A stretch of DNA of 64,000 nt from Serratia sp. UGAL515B_01. Its GTDB lineage: Bacteria; Pseudomonadota; Gammaproteobacteria; Enterobacterales; Enterobacteriaceae. The DNA is taken from assembly GCF_033095805.1 (NCBI RefSeq), contig NZ_CP109901.1, positions 3,097,766 through 3,161,765 of the forward strand, written 5' to 3'. Positions 11,204 through 22,145 of this stretch are shown here, one piece after another. Both the position numbers and the translations under genes were made by a program. The notes beneath the pieces were generated by a model, which worked only from the letters and a program-made list of their open reading frames with translations, made no database searches and was not told the DNA's origin. Every line of letters starts with the position of its first letter. The stretch's first letter is position 1.

Positions 11204-11371
11204 TAGGCGGTGTCCCTCAACTGTACGCGATCACCGCTGGCGGTCATTTGCTCGCAGAGCAAGGCATGAGTTGTGAGATTTGGTGGACAGCCGCCCTACG
11301 CTTCCCACTGCGCCTTGATGACGGGCTTTAGTACCCACGACAGCATCACGGACAGTTAAGGCACACAGCCA
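11204..11371. mobile_element. MITE-like inverted-repeat element, copy A
   Basis: This is about 168 bp bounded by an imperfect terminal inverted repeat: left TAGGCGGTGTCCCTCAACTG, right GGACAGTTAAGGCACACAGC. It shares the core CGCTGGCGGTCATTTGC with the copies near 42.7, 48.5 and 62.7 kb. No transposase is encoded. It lies about 90 bp upstream of hemL in the clcA-hemL gap (11075-11461), close to where the hemL promoter should be. Confidence 0.75.
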
Positions 11372-11461
11372 AGGTATATGATTATGATCGTTTCATCTGT
11401 CAGCACACTCCTCTAGAATGGCGCAGTCAAATCATTCAAATAAATATCCAGGAGCCGGTTT

Positions 11462-12751
11462 ATGAGCTTGCACAATAAGTCCGAAAGTCTGTACGCCCAG
11501 GCGCAACAGTTAATCCCAGGTGGAGTTAACTCTCCAGTGCGTGCATTCACCGGTGTGGGCGGTACACCGCTGTTTATCGAACGTGCTGATGGTGCCTATC
11601 TTTTTGATGTCGATGGCAAAGCCTATATTGATTACGTCGGTTCCTGGGGCCCAATGGTGTTAGGCCATAACCACCCGTCGATCCGCGATGCAGTGATAGA
11701 GGCCGCACAGCGTGGGTTAAGCTTCGGTGCACCAACCGAAATGGAAGTCAAAATGGCCGAATTAGTGACCAATTTGGTACCGACCATGGATATGGTGCGC
11801 ATGGTGAACTCTGGGACTGAGGCCACTATGAGCGCTATTCGTCTGGCTCGTGGATACACCAAGCGTGACAAAATTATCAAGTTTGAAGGATGCTACCACG
11901 GTCACGCTGACTGCTTGCTGGTCAAAGCAGGTTCTGGAGCGCTGACGCTGGGGCAACCGAACTCCCCTGGTGTACCGGCTGATTTCGCCAAACACACATT
12001 AACCTGTACCTATAATGACCTCGACTCGGTACGCGCTGCCTTCGAACAATATCCTGCTGAAATCGCCTGTATTATCGTCGAGCCGGTAGCAGGCAATATG
12101 AACTGTATTCCCCCTCTGCCAGAGTTCTTACCTGGTCTTCGCGCATTGTGCGACAAGTATGGCGCACTGCTGATCATTGATGAAGTGATGACAGGATTCC
12201 GCGTGGCGTTGGCTGGCGCGCAGGATTATTACAGTGTGGTGCCAGACCTGACATGCCTTGGCAAGATTATTGGCGGTGGCATGCCTGTCGGTGCCTTTGG
12301 TGGTCGCCGCGAAGTCATGGCTGCACTGGCGCCTACCGGGCCGGTCTATCAGGCAGGTACGCTGTCAGGTAACCCGATTGCTATGGCCGCAGGTTTCGCC
12401 TGCCTGACCGAAGTTTCGCAAGTGGGGATTCACCAAAAACTGACCGACTTGACCAACAAATTGGTAGAAGGCCTGCTTGCGGCTGCAAAAGCCGAAAACA
12501 TTCCTTTCGTCGTCAACCATGTTGGCGGAATGTTTGGCTTGTTCTTTACCGATGCACCAACTGTTACCCGGTATCAGGACGTAATGCGGTGCGATGTCGA
12601 ACGCTTCAAGCGCTTCTTCCATTTGATGTTGGATGAGGGCGTTTATCTGGCGCCGTCCGCGTTCGAGGCAGGGTTTATGTCTATCGCACACAGCGATGAA
12701 GATATTCAGCGTACTATAAATGCAGCACGCCGCTGCTTCGCCAAATTATAA
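11462..12751 (+). CDS. hemL: Glutamate-1-semialdehyde 2,1-aminomutase
   Basis: HemL converts glutamate-1-semialdehyde to 5-aminolevulinate, the committed C5-pathway step to haem. The 429-residue protein is close to E. coli (426). It begins [29 protein letters not shown]. Class-III aminotransferase features include [17 protein letters not shown], the cofactor Asp in [12 protein letters not shown], and the PLP lysine in [17 protein letters not shown] (about residue 266). AGGAG lies a few bases before the ATG. A hairpin terminator follows. In E. coli hemL borders the fhu genes; here the next gene is ampE. Confidence 0.96.
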   Translation: MSLHNKSESLYAQAQQLIPGGVNSPVRAFTGVGGTPLFIERADGAYLFDVDGKAYIDYVGSWGPMVLGHNHPSIRDAVIEAAQRGLSFGAPTEMEVKMAELVTNLVPTMDMVRMVNSGTEATMSAIRLARGYTKRDKIIKFEGCYHGHADCLLVKAGSGALTLGQPNSPGVPADFAKHTLTCTYNDLDSVRAAFEQYPAEIACIIVEPVAGNMNCIPPLPEFLPGLRALCDKYGALLIIDEVMTGFRVALAGAQDYYSVVPDLTCLGKIIGGGMPVGAFGGRREVMAALAPTGPVYQAGTLSGNPIAMAAGFACLTEVSQVGIHQKLTDLTNKLVEGLLAAAKAENIPFVVNHVGGMFGLFFTDAPTVTRYQDVMRCDVERFKRFFHLMLDEGVYLAPSAFEAGFMSIAHSDEDIQRTINAARRCFAKL

Positions 12752-12758
12752 TCAGCTT

Positions 12759-12786
12759 GCGGGCGCACCTTGCGCCCGTATTTTCC
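12759..12786. terminator. Terminator between hemL and ampE
   Basis: CGGGCGCA and TGCGCCCG flank a short CCT loop, followed by TATTTT on the plus strand. It sits between the convergent hemL and ampE stops, which are only 36 bp apart. Confidence 0.75.
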
Positions 12787-12787
12787 T

Positions 12788-13642
12788 TTAGACTAACTTG
12801 CCGTAAATCGTCAGCAACGCAACAACAACCAGAATAATCAACGTAACTTTTCGTGCCAACAATACTGCGGCTTTGGGTGTTTGCAGCGGGTCTTTATGGG
12901 GTTCACGCGCTAAAGAGAACTGCGCCAGACGTGTTAAAACCTGGTACTGAGGGGTATGGCTGTCTGCCAGAGAAGCAAACCAGGCGGGTAAGGCTCTTTC
13001 CCCATGTCCCAACAGTGAATAGGCGATCCCTGCCAACCTAACCGGGACCCAATCCAACCAGTGCAACAGGAAGTCCACTCCTGACTGAGAACGCTCAAGC
13101 GGCGAGTGATGACGCGCCAACCAGGTTTGATAAGCCCTAAGGAAAGCATAACCTGACAACGCGATTGGACCGTACGCCCCACAAACCACAAACCAGAACA
13201 AGGGTGCCAAATAGTAACGATAGTTAATCCACAGCAACGCGTTTTGCAGTTCGCATAAACGTTCTTCTTTGCTGCAATCCACCGGTAAGCCATGGATTAA
13301 TGCCAGCTCTTCCGCCATCTGATCGCAGGCATCAGCATCACCCTGTCGCGCAGCTTTCAAATAGGCCCGGTAATGTTTGCGCGCGATCCCCGCACCAACG
13401 CACAGCGATGCAATTACTATCCACAGCAGTAACACAACAACACCAAAAAACAGCCCTTTGGCTAACCATAGAACGCCCCAGACCACCAGCATCCAAACAA
13501 GGGCCATCCCCAGCGTCTGCCCCAAAGAAACGCGATGCAAGCGCTTAAAAATCACCTCGAGACGGTGATCCAATTGCCAATGTTCCCCCAGTTTAAACAG
13601 ACGTTCCCACGCCAAAACCAGTAACAGCGTAAACAGCGTCAT
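12788..13642 (-). CDS. ampE: AmpE inner-membrane protein (ampD-linked)
   Basis: The start at 13642 ([22 protein letters not shown]) gives 284 residues, exactly as E. coli AmpE; the in-frame ATG 66 bp upstream would add a non-conserved tail. Several membrane segments are visible: two near residues 40-90, one near 150, and one at the C-terminus. The conserved stretch [19 protein letters not shown] is intact. AmpE is a CobD/CbiB-like membrane protein of uncertain function, normally co-transcribed after the amidase AmpD. Here ampD is absent although nadC, its usual other neighbour, remains. Confidence 0.93.
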   Translation of the reverse strand: MTLFTLLLVLAWERLFKLGEHWQLDHRLEVIFKRLHRVSLGQTLGMALVWMLVVWGVLWLAKGLFFGVVVLLLWIVIASLCVGAGIARKHYRAYLKAARQGDADACDQMAEELALIHGLPVDCSKEERLCELQNALLWINYRYYLAPLFWFVVCGAYGPIALSGYAFLRAYQTWLARHHSPLERSQSGVDFLLHWLDWVPVRLAGIAYSLLGHGERALPAWFASLADSHTPQYQVLTRLAQFSLAREPHKDPLQTPKAAVLLARKVTLIILVVVALLTIYGKLV

Positions 13643-14775
<1,133 letters not shown>

Positions 14776-14795
14776 CTCCCCCCCTTTTCCTGTTA

Positions 14796-14825
14796 CGCCT
14801 CTTCTATTCTGAAGAGGCGTTTTTC
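14796..14825 (+). terminator. nadC terminator
   Basis: CGCCTCTTC pairs with GAAGAGGCG around TATTCT, followed by TTTTT, starting about 20 bp after the nadC stop. It separates nadC from the prepilin operon. Confidence 0.85.
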
Positions 14826-14981
14826 GCTCTTCAAGTTGTGAAACACTGCGCATTTTTTCTCAACACGGCGTAACGCAAAAACATTGTTTTGGAAAGGCTG
14901 CGCACAACATTCCCTCCACGCTAGTCACCCGCAATCCATCGTTTTAACGTTATCTCCACATTGATATGGAGGAAACACTGA

Positions 14982-15419
14982 ATGGAAGCACAACGCGGTT
15001 TTACCCTGATCGAACTGATGGTGGTCATTGCCATCATCGCCATTCTTAGCGCTATTGGTATTCCCACCTATCAGCGCTATATCCAGAAAGCCGCCATGAC
15101 AGACATGTTACAAGCCATGGCACCATACAAAATGGCAATTGAAATGTGCTCGCTGGAAAACGGTACGCCTTCAGAATGCAACGCGGGGACCAAAGGTATT
15201 CCAGCAAGCGAAGCATCACGTTATGTCAGCACGATTGAGGTGAAACAGGGGGTTATTAGTCTCACTGGCACACAAAGCTTGCAGGGCCTTACGGTGACGC
15301 TAGCCCCTGTATCAACGACGACGGGTTCCCTTCGCTGGACACGTCGATGCAGCAGTGAGAACAGTAATTTGCAGGAAACCTGTCTGGAAGTTTTCCGTTT
15401 TGATGACGTGGCAAGCTGA
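14982..15419 (+). CDS. ppdD: Type IV prepilin-like protein PpdD
   Basis: This is a 145-residue type IV prepilin. The short leader MEAQRG ends at the prepilin-peptidase site and is followed by FTLIELMVVIAIIAILSAIG, the N-methylated hydrophobic helix with Glu5. Two cysteine pairs in the globular domain (MCSLENGTPSEC and RRCSSENSNLQETC) fit the disulfide pattern of enterobacterial PpdD major pilins. It is the first gene of ppdD-hofB-hofC. The rest of a type IV pilus system, including prepilin peptidase, secretin and hofMNOPQ, is not in this window, so assembly cannot be judged. Confidence 0.93.
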   Translation: MEAQRGFTLIELMVVIAIIAILSAIGIPTYQRYIQKAAMTDMLQAMAPYKMAIEMCSLENGTPSECNAGTKGIPASEASRYVSTIEVKQGVISLTGTQSLQGLTVTLAPVSTTTGSLRWTRRCSSENSNLQETCLEVFRFDDVAS

Positions 15420-15430
15420 GGTAAAACATC

Positions 15431-16867
15431 ATGAAAATCAGCGATGAAGTACATGCACTGTGTCAACGTTATCAGGCGTTGGCAATCACTGAAGATGACC
15501 AGAAACTGACCATCGCCCTGCATGGCGAAATTCCTTCTGAATTGGTTAACGCCCTGCGTTTTGCCACAGGTAAGAGTATTAGCGTTGAGCAATGGCCTCT
15601 TGCCCAGCTCCAACAAACGCAAAACAAATGGCAAGCACCACCGACTGCTCGCACCCAAGAAGCAGCAGGCAATATGACCTCTTCACTCAATGAAGAAAGC
15701 GATACGCCAGTAGTACAATTTATTAATCAGACACTGCGCGATGCTATTCAGCGGCGAGCCTCCGACGTACATTTTGAACCTTATCAGCAAATGCTTCGTG
15801 TCAGGATCAGGATCGATGGCGTTTTGCAGGCTATCGCTTCGCCGCCTTTGTCAATGGCAACCCGAATTACGGCAAGGTTGAAAATCATGGGGCAATTGGA
15901 TATCGCAGAACGTCGTCTACCGCAAGATGGTCAACTTAACGTGCAGTTAGACAACGCCAGCTACTCAATGCGTATCTCTACCCTACCAACTTTGCATGGT
16001 GAAAAAGTCGTGTTGAGGATACTACAGACCGAACGCCAAGATTTGCCACTTGACCAGTTGGGAATGAGTCAGGAAGCACTTGGACTATTCGCCAACGCCC
16101 TTACCAATCCACAAGGCATGATCCTGGTAACTGGACCAACGGGAAGTGGTAAAACCGTCACGTTATATAGTGGGTTACGCCAGTTGAATGATGCGCAAAG
16201 TAATCTGTGTAGCGTAGAAGATCCGATCGAAATTCCCGTATTTGGTGTTAATCAAACCCAAATCAACAGCAAAACCGATCTGGATTTCGCCCGCATACTC
16301 CGAGCACTGTTGCGGCAGGATCCTGATGTGATCATGATCGGCGAAATCCGAGACAGAGAAACGGCCGAGATCGCAGTAAAAGCCGCACAGACAGGGCACT
16401 TGGTGCTCTCGACCCTGCATACCAATTCGACCTGCGAAACTCTAACGCGTCTGGCCCACATGGGTATTCCGGGTTACCTGCTAGCAGCCTGCCTGAAATT
16501 GGTAATTGCTCAACGCCTGGTGCGGCGCCTGTGTACCTATTGTCGCCACCCTGAAACTGAACCTTTGCATTTCCCGACGGCTATCTGGCCGGAACCTCTG
16601 TTTCCTTGGCGAGCTGCCGGGTGTGAAAATTGCTTTGGGGGCTACTATGGCCGTATCGGTGTCTATGAATTTCTGAGTATGACGTCCGAAATACAAAATG
16701 CCCTTCTGCACAATGCTTCAGTCATGCAACTCGCCGATATCGCACAACAGCAGGGGCAAGAAACGCTTTTACAAGCAGGTCTGAAACTGGTCGCTAAAGG
16801 AATTACTTCTCTGGAGGAGATATATCGCGTCGTGGGGATGAACAAATCCGGTGAAAACTCATTATGA
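15431..16867 (+). CDS. hofB: GspE/PilB-type assembly ATPase HofB
   Basis: HofB belongs to the secretion/pilus ATPases that power pilin assembly at the inner membrane. The 478-residue protein shows an N-terminal domain followed by SDVHFEPY, Walker A GPTGSGKT (about residue 237-244), an Asp box near SVEDPIEIPVFGVNQTQIN, Walker B IMIGEIRDRETAEIA and the His box GHLVLSTLHTNS. A zinc-binding tetracysteine found in many GspE proteins is visible as RRLCTYCRHP...AAGCENCFGGYYGR. It follows ppdD by 11 bp and overlaps hofC by 4 bp, so translation is probably coupled. Confidence 0.94.
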   Translation: MKISDEVHALCQRYQALAITEDDQKLTIALHGEIPSELVNALRFATGKSISVEQWPLAQLQQTQNKWQAPPTARTQEAAGNMTSSLNEESDTPVVQFINQTLRDAIQRRASDVHFEPYQQMLRVRIRIDGVLQAIASPPLSMATRITARLKIMGQLDIAERRLPQDGQLNVQLDNASYSMRISTLPTLHGEKVVLRILQTERQDLPLDQLGMSQEALGLFANALTNPQGMILVTGPTGSGKTVTLYSGLRQLNDAQSNLCSVEDPIEIPVFGVNQTQINSKTDLDFARILRALLRQDPDVIMIGEIRDRETAEIAVKAAQTGHLVLSTLHTNSTCETLTRLAHMGIPGYLLAACLKLVIAQRLVRRLCTYCRHPETEPLHFPTAIWPEPLFPWRAAGCENCFGGYYGRIGVYEFLSMTSEIQNALLHNASVMQLADIAQQQGQETLLQAGLKLVAKGITSLEEIYRVVGMNKSGENSL

Positions 16868-18063
16868 AAGTACGACGAATATATACTTGGCAAGCCATCG
16901 ATAATCGCGGAGACATACGCAGTGGCGAGTTAATGGCGGCAGATAAAAACCACGCATACCAGCAATTGTTTGAACAAGGGCTACAACCCTATCAGGTCAG
17001 TTCGGGGAGGCGAATCACACCGGGCCAATGGCGTGGAGAACACATGATCCAGTTCACCCGGCAGTTGGCGACCCTGTTACAAGCGGGGTTACCATTGGTT
17101 AACAGCTTGCAGCTACTGGCTCAAGAACATCAATCGGTAGCCTGGCGTTGTCTGCTGTTGGAAATAGGCGACAGGGTGGCAATGGGGAATCCTTTCTCTG
17201 AAGTCGTAGCAGAGCAGCATGCTGTGTTTCCCTTAATCTACCGCCAACTGATAGCCATTGGGGAGTTAACCGGTAACTTGGACCGTTGTTGTCTACAATT
17301 GGCTCAACAACAAGAAGCGCAGCAGAAGTTACAGAAAAAAGTAATGAAAGCGCTACGTTACCCCCTATTTATCTGTCTGGTCGCCTTTCTAGTCAGTATC
17401 CTGATGCTGGTTTTGGTACTACCTGAATTTGCTAAGGTCTATCAATCCTTTAACGCCCCATTACCCTGGTTTACTCAAGGATTGCTGGCACTCTCTGCAG
17501 CACTGATCAACACCGGTCCATATCTATTGATTGTTCTTGCAGGCCTTGCATGGTGCTATCTGCATAAGATGCACCCGTTACCCGTTTGGCAACAACGCGA
17601 GCAGGCCGTTTTGCTGCGTTTACCACTGATCTCGTTGCTAGTTAAGGGTAACTGTCTGAGCCAAATATTTCATATTCTGACCATGACACAGCAGGCTGGA
17701 TTGACGCTGGTGGAAGGGCTAAATGCCGCGATATTGTCAGTTGGTAATGTATTTTATCGTCAGGCACTGGAAACAATAAAACAACAACTCGCTCAGGGAC
17801 ATTCTTTTCATACATCACTGGCACAACAAAATCTATTCCCTTCACTATGCCAACAATTAGTTAGGGTTGGTGAAGAGTCCGGCACACTAGATATTCTATT
17901 AGGCAAACTGGCACTTTGGCATGAAGAACAAACACACGAGCTCGCCGATACTCTGGCACAAGCCCTAGAGCCAATGCTGATGATGGTAGTCGGAGGAATT
18001 GTTGGTGCTCTCATCATCGCCATGTATTTGCCAATATTCCAACTCGGCAACGTATTGGGTTAG
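16864..18063 (+). CDS. hofC: GspF/PilC-type inner-membrane platform protein HofC
   Basis: HofC is the polytopic platform protein that works with HofB in pilus assembly. Its 399 residues match E. coli (400). Two GspF repeats are visible: FTRQLATLLQAGLPLVNSLQ...GELTGNLDRCC near residues 60-145, and ILTMTQQAGLTLVEGLNAA...VGEESGTLDILLGKLA near 265-350. Membrane helices lie at about 165-190, 205-235 and 370-395. The ATG overlaps the hofB stop. The expected convergent guaC neighbour is missing; gpt follows after an uninformative gap. Confidence 0.93.
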   Translation: MKVRRIYTWQAIDNRGDIRSGELMAADKNHAYQQLFEQGLQPYQVSSGRRITPGQWRGEHMIQFTRQLATLLQAGLPLVNSLQLLAQEHQSVAWRCLLLEIGDRVAMGNPFSEVVAEQHAVFPLIYRQLIAIGELTGNLDRCCLQLAQQQEAQQKLQKKVMKALRYPLFICLVAFLVSILMLVLVLPEFAKVYQSFNAPLPWFTQGLLALSAALINTGPYLLIVLAGLAWCYLHKMHPLPVWQQREQAVLLRLPLISLLVKGNCLSQIFHILTMTQQAGLTLVEGLNAAILSVGNVFYRQALETIKQQLAQGHSFHTSLAQQNLFPSLCQQLVRVGEESGTLDILLGKLALWHEEQTHELADTLAQALEPMLMMVVGGIVGALIIAMYLPIFQLGNVLG

Positions 18064-18349
18064 CGCAAAAACAGAAAACACGGCATGAGCCGCAACATCG
18101 ACAGGATAAGGGACGGTTGATCGCGCCTTGAGCTCAAACATAGAAAGTGGTTCCTCTGTTTAGGACACTTTTCTATACCGTTACTTGATAAGATTTTGTG
18201 AGTGAAAGTAACCAACACCGCTGCAGCTTGCATGGTAGCGGGTATAAACGCCCCTGCCATCAAGGCGCAGGGCAGTTAGGATATCAAATGTGTTATCCGG
18301 TAAATCGTTCTGTATCACCGGGTATTTTGATAAGTATATTGGGTGAAAC
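18064..18349. other. hofC-gpt gap, no gene recognised
   Basis: This 286-bp gap holds an ERIC-like remnant (18212-18246). The longest minus-strand reading frame (60 codons) resembles nothing I know, and no guaC, coaE, frsA or crl fragment could be recognised. It marks a junction between two blocks that are far apart in E. coli. Confidence 0.5.
18212..18246. repeat. ERIC-like remnant
   Basis: CAACACCGCTGCAGCTTGCA, followed by GTAGCGGGTATA, resembles one end of an ERIC element; the rest is not recognisable. Confidence 0.5.
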
Positions 18350-18808
18350 TCAACGCCCACCAATCGGTGGCACGAAGGTAACAGCCATATCCCACGGCTG
18401 CTCGATCCATGTGTCTTGAGGAATATCTACCACATAGTCGTCAACTAAAGGGCGGCCGGCCGGTTTAGCAAAAATGGTAACAAAATGGGCTTTCGGGTAC
18501 ATCTCACGGATCGCTTTTGCAGTGCCACCGGTATCAACCAGATCGTCAACCACGATAAAGCCCTCACCATCCCCTTCGGCACGTTTGAGTACCTTCATTT
18601 CGCGCTGGTTGTCATGGTCGTAGCTGGAAATGCAGACAGTATCAACGTGACGTATCCCCAGTTCACGCGCCAGCAAAGAAGCTGGAACCAGACCGCCACG
18701 GCTTACGGCAATAATGCCAGTCCATTGCGTAGCTGGCAGTAGGCGGTGAGCCAATTTGCGGGCTTGCATTTGCAACATATCCCAAGTAACAACGTATTTT
18801 TCGCTCAT
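18350..18808 (-). CDS. gpt: Xanthine-guanine phosphoribosyltransferase
   Basis: Gpt salvages guanine, xanthine and hypoxanthine to nucleotides with PRPP at the inner face of the membrane. At 152 residues it is identical in length to E. coli Gpt. The PRPP-binding loop [20 protein letters not shown] (about residues 83-102), [17 protein letters not shown] and the C-terminal [21 protein letters not shown] are all present. It is divergent from pepD, the same pair as in E. coli. Confidence 0.96.
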   Translation of the reverse strand: MSEKYVVTWDMLQMQARKLAHRLLPATQWTGIIAVSRGGLVPASLLARELGIRHVDTVCISSYDHDNQREMKVLKRAEGDGEGFIVVDDLVDTGGTAKAIREMYPKAHFVTIFAKPAGRPLVDDYVVDIPQDTWIEQPWDMAVTFVPPIGGR

Positions 18809-19148
18809 AGAATGATATCCCTGCCAGCAATGTCTGTGGCTTACTCAGTAATTAAGGGGAAAAAGGTTGCGCGAGATTATAGAGACTGTAAACGCTGAAT
18901 ACCAGTTTAACTGCGGGTTCCATGAGTATTTCGTCAGTTAGTCCTTGGAGTATTAACACTGATTAAATCTGAAACCAAAGAAATGGAGGGCTGGCGCTTC
19001 CTCACATTAGGCTATGTAGCTAAAGACGGTCAATTGAGGGACACCGCGTAGAATAAAATGATATTCTTTAGGCACCGTGGCATATACCACTAACCCTAAC
19101 CGCACAGCACCTACACACCGATGAAAGTGCTGTTATAGGAGACTTATA
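18809..19148. other. Divergent gpt/pepD intergenic region with one isolated element end
   Basis: This is 340 bp between two divergent starts. It must contain both promoters, though no strong consensus stands out. At 19027-19047 there is a sequence (CGGTCAATTGAGGGACACCG) that is the reverse complement of the terminal repeat of the MITE-like family seen elsewhere in the window. No matching second end was found. Confidence 0.55.
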
Positions 19149-20609
19149 GTGTCTGAATTGTCTCAACTTTCACCACAGCCCTTATGGGATATCTTTGCCA
19201 AAATCTGCGCTATTCCGCACCCTTCTTACCATGAAGAAGCGTTGGCTCAACATATCCTCGCTTGGGCTAAAGAGAAGGGTCTGCATGCCGAGCGCGATAC
19301 TGTAGGTAACATCCTGCTGCGTAAGCCCGCAACCAAAGGAATGGAAAACCGTAAACCAGTTGCCCTGCAGGCGCATCTGGATATGGTGCCACAGAAAAAC
19401 AACGACACTGTTCACGACTTCGTCAAAGATCCGATTCGGCCTTATATTGACGGCGAATGGGTAAAAGCTCATGGCACCACTCTAGGCGCAGATAACGGCA
19501 TAGGTATGGCCTCTGCACTGGCGGTGTTAGCCGATGACAGCATAGAGCACGGCCCACTGGAAGTACTGCTGACCGTGACTGAAGAAGCAGGTATGGATGG
19601 TGCTTTTGGCCTTCAGCCAAACTGGTTGCAAGCCGAGATCCTGATCAACACCGATTCCGAAGAGGAGGGCGAAATCTATATGGGTTGCGCTGGTGGTATT
19701 GATTTTATCTCAACCCTCACCTTACAACGTGAAGCGGTTCCTACTGGCTATCAAACGCTGAAACTGACTCTCAAGGGACTAAAAGGCGGCCACTCTGGCG
19801 CTAATATCCACCATGGCCTTGGCAACGCCAACAAACTACTGGCACGTTTCCTTTTTGCCCATACGCAAGAATTGGAACTACGCTTGCTCGAGCTAAACGG
19901 CGGTACACTGCGTAATGCGATACCGCGCGAAGCCTCTGCCGTAGTTGCAGTCCCTGCGGCCAAAGCCGATGCGCTAAAAGTACTGAGTCAGCAGTTCCTG
20001 AATATATTAAAAAATGAGCTGGTTGCAAAAGAGAAAAACGTTACCGTTTTGCTGGAGCCGATAGCCAGTCCTGCACAGGCGCTAACCGCTGATTGCCAGA
20101 ACCGTTTCATAGCGCTGCTGAATGGCATGCCAAACGGGGTTATTCGCATGAGCGATGCAGTACAAGGTGTGGTTGAAACTTCACTTAACGTTGGCGTAGT
20201 CACTACCAATGAAAAAGAAGCAGAAATTATCTGCTTGATCCGTTCACTGATCGACACCGGTAAAGACTATGTTGTTGGCATGTTGACTGCACTGGGCCAG
20301 TTGGCTCAGGCGGAAGTTGTTGCTAAAGGTAGCTACCCAGGCTGGCAGCCGGATGCACACTCACCGGTAATGCAACTGGTACGCGAAACCTACCAGACAC
20401 TGTTCAACAAAACACCAAACATCATGGTGATCCATGCAGGTCTGGAATGTGGTCTGTTCAAAAAACCTTACCCTGATATGGATATGGTTTCCATTGGGCC
20501 AACCATCACCGGGCCGCATTCGCCTGATGAACAAGTCCACATCGCCAGCGTGGGTCAATACTGGACACTGTTGACTGAGTTGCTGAAAAACATTCCTGAA
20601 CGCGCTTAA
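19149..20609 (+). CDS. pepD: Cytosolic aminoacyl-histidine dipeptidase (peptidase D)
   Basis: PepD is a broad-specificity zinc dipeptidase (carnosinase-like, M20 family). The start is GTG at 19149, preceded by AGGAGA, giving 486 residues that begin SELSQLSPQPLWDIFAKIC as in E. coli (485). M20 metal motifs are visible in order: LQAHLDMVPQ, GADNGIGMA, VTEEAGMDGAFGL and INTDSEEEGEIYMG, with the lid-domain motif KGGHSGANIHHG. The late metal/substrate histidine lies in TGPHSPDEQVHI. No other in-frame ATG nearby would retain the conserved N-terminus. Confidence 0.95.
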   Translation: MSELSQLSPQPLWDIFAKICAIPHPSYHEEALAQHILAWAKEKGLHAERDTVGNILLRKPATKGMENRKPVALQAHLDMVPQKNNDTVHDFVKDPIRPYIDGEWVKAHGTTLGADNGIGMASALAVLADDSIEHGPLEVLLTVTEEAGMDGAFGLQPNWLQAEILINTDSEEEGEIYMGCAGGIDFISTLTLQREAVPTGYQTLKLTLKGLKGGHSGANIHHGLGNANKLLARFLFAHTQELELRLLELNGGTLRNAIPREASAVVAVPAAKADALKVLSQQFLNILKNELVAKEKNVTVLLEPIASPAQALTADCQNRFIALLNGMPNGVIRMSDAVQGVVETSLNVGVVTTNEKEAEIICLIRSLIDTGKDYVVGMLTALGQLAQAEVVAKGSYPGWQPDAHSPVMQLVRETYQTLFNKTPNIMVIHAGLECGLFKKPYPDMDMVSIGPTITGPHSPDEQVHIASVGQYWTLLTELLKNIPERA

Positions 20610-20709
20610 TGCTCAAGCCCCAATGACCTTGCTGGGGCTATCTCCGTGTCTGAACTGTGGGCTCATTCGCCTCATACATAATGCTCTTCAACAGCTTCAA
20701 GTTTGGTTA

Positions 20710-21771
20710 TTATTCCCACATCAACACCAATTGCCGTTCAAGCTGAGGATCCAGTAGCGTCACATGCAGGCCAACCAGCCGCACACCACGGCCGTTCCTC
20801 CTTTCATGCCATACCTGACGCGCAACGTTGATCAAATCTTCTTTGTTAAGAACAGGCCAAACATGCTCTTGCGTAGTCTGTTGAAAATCTTGGAATTTAA
20901 ACTTGACGCCTTGCCGGGCAATGCAGAGATCCGGTTTGACCTTGCGCAAACGCATCTCTAACTCTGGATAGAGCTTCTCGATAATCAGCTTTTCACAATC
21001 TTTCCAATAGTGAATATCCTTCGCCAAGGTTCGTTCTACACCCACTGATTTTCGTAAGCGATTGGGAGAGATTTCTCGCTCATCGATCCCTTGGCAGCGT
21101 TCCCACAGCACTCGGCCAAATTTACCAAAACGTTTTAGTAACGCTGCCAAATCATAGCGTTGTACATCTGCACAGGTGACTAACCCCAGTTCCTCTAAGC
21201 GGTTAGCTGTAACCTTGCCCACCCCCGGAATTTTGCTCAACGGCAGTTGTTGCAGAAATGCGGGTACCTGGCCGGGAGCAATCACAAACTGACCATTAGG
21301 TTTATTCAATTCGGAAGCGATTTTTGCAAGGAATTTGATTGGTGCAATACCTGCAGAAGCGGTGAGACTCAGTTCGTCGGAAATCGCCTGACGGATCTCT
21401 TGAGCGATCAGCGTAGCAGAACCATTGCATTGGCTACTGTTGCTCACATCCAGATAAGCTTCGTCCAACGAAAGAGGTTCAATCAGGGGGGTATAGCGAG
21501 CAAAAATTTCACGGATATGCTGCGAAGCTTCCTTATAGGCCGCCATTCTCCCAGGTAGTAATTTAAGATGGGGACACAGTTTGAGGGCCATAGCGGTAGG
21601 CATTGCGCTACGCACTCCATAACGGCGCGCAGGGTAATTTGCTGTGCTTATCACGCCACGTCGTTCGACGCTGCCACCAATGGCTAATGGAATATCGCGC
21701 AGGCTGGGATCATCGCGCATTTCAACTGCAGCGAAGAAACAATCCATATCTACATGAATGATTTTACGCAT
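20710..21771 (-). CDS. dinB: DNA polymerase IV (translesion, SOS-induced)
   Basis: DinB is a Y-family polymerase for error-prone bypass. It has 353 residues (E. coli 351). The catalytic acidic residues are in [17 protein letters not shown] (Asp8) and [11 protein letters not shown] (Asp-Glu pair, about 102-104). The steric gate Phe, the helix-hairpin-helix [19 protein letters not shown] and the little-finger domain follow. The C-terminal LERQLVLMW resembles the beta-clamp binding peptide (QLVLGL in E. coli). A perfect CTGT-N8-ACAG LexA site sits 16 bp upstream of the start. Confidence 0.96.
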   Translation of the reverse strand: MRKIIHVDMDCFFAAVEMRDDPSLRDIPLAIGGSVERRGVISTANYPARRYGVRSAMPTAMALKLCPHLKLLPGRMAAYKEASQHIREIFARYTPLIEPLSLDEAYLDVSNSSQCNGSATLIAQEIRQAISDELSLTASAGIAPIKFLAKIASELNKPNGQFVIAPGQVPAFLQQLPLSKIPGVGKVTANRLEELGLVTCADVQRYDLAALLKRFGKFGRVLWERCQGIDEREISPNRLRKSVGVERTLAKDIHYWKDCEKLIIEKLYPELEMRLRKVKPDLCIARQGVKFKFQDFQQTTQEHVWPVLNKEDLINVARQVWHERRNGRGVRLVGLHVTLLDPQLERQLVLMWE

Positions 21772-21786
21772 AGCCCTCCAAGATAA

Positions 21787-21802
21787 CTGTATAAGTATAC
21801 AG
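21787..21802 (-). promoter_or_regulatory. LexA (SOS) box of dinB
   Basis: CTGTATAAGTATACAG has both CTGT/ACAG ends and an AT-rich 8-bp core, matching the LexA consensus, just upstream of dinB. LexA repression relieved on DNA damage is the expected control. Confidence 0.9.
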
Positions 21803-21874
21803 TCACAAACAGAAAGCTCAATAGTGCGTACATCATCAACACGCTGTTCTACGGATGAAGGAAAAGTACCGGCA

Positions 21875-21906
21875 GCTGAAAGGCCCTATCAGCAGGGCCT
21901 TTCAGC
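21875..21906 (-). terminator. Terminator at the end of the nqr operon
   Basis: A perfect 13-bp stem (GCTGAAAGGCCCT / AGGGCCTTTCAGC) with a 6-base loop starts directly after the nqrM stop on the minus strand. No long T run is seen, but stem strength and position suit termination. Confidence 0.75.
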
Positions 21907-21907
21907 T

Positions 21908-22135
21908 TCAGAGAATGCGGTGCTTATTGAGTTGTTCGCGTCGCAGAGCTTCTTTTGCCATGCGTTTCTTGCGCGTATCGCAGGGAGTAGGACAGTCGCA
22001 AACTTTCTCTATTCCCAAGGAAGTGATACCACCACAACTACCTTGCAGGGTTTTGCGCCGAAATACATAGCCTAGCGACATACCACCCACAACCAGTATA
22101 AACAGCACAAATGATGCAACAAATACCATCAGCAT
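21908..22135 (-). CDS. nqrM: Na+-NQR maturation protein NqrM (DUF539)
   Basis: NqrM is a small membrane protein required for assembly of Na+-translocating NADH:quinone reductase, thought to deliver iron to the NqrD/E site. The chosen start (MLMVFVASF, 22135) gives 75 residues; an ATG two codons later is equally possible. One membrane helix (VFVASFVLFILVVGGMSLGYVF) is followed by the cysteine cluster GSCGGITSLGIEKVCDCPTPCD, with the four conserved cysteines, and a basic tail. It is last in the nqr operon. The gene expected between it and nqrF, apbE, is reduced to a possible fragment. Confidence 0.9.
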   Translation of the reverse strand: MLMVFVASFVLFILVVGGMSLGYVFRRKTLQGSCGGITSLGIEKVCDCPTPCDTRKKRMAKEALRREQLNKHRIL

Positions 22136-22145
22136 AACCGCCTCA

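Noticed and set aside
15221..15658. 145-codon minus-strand frame across ppdD and hofB
   Set aside because: It spans two well-supported genes on the other strand and resembles nothing known.
18181..18363. 60-codon frame in the hofC-gpt gap
   Set aside because: No recognisable product, it runs into the end of gpt, and it contains an ERIC-like remnant; I could not link it to guaC, frsA or crl.
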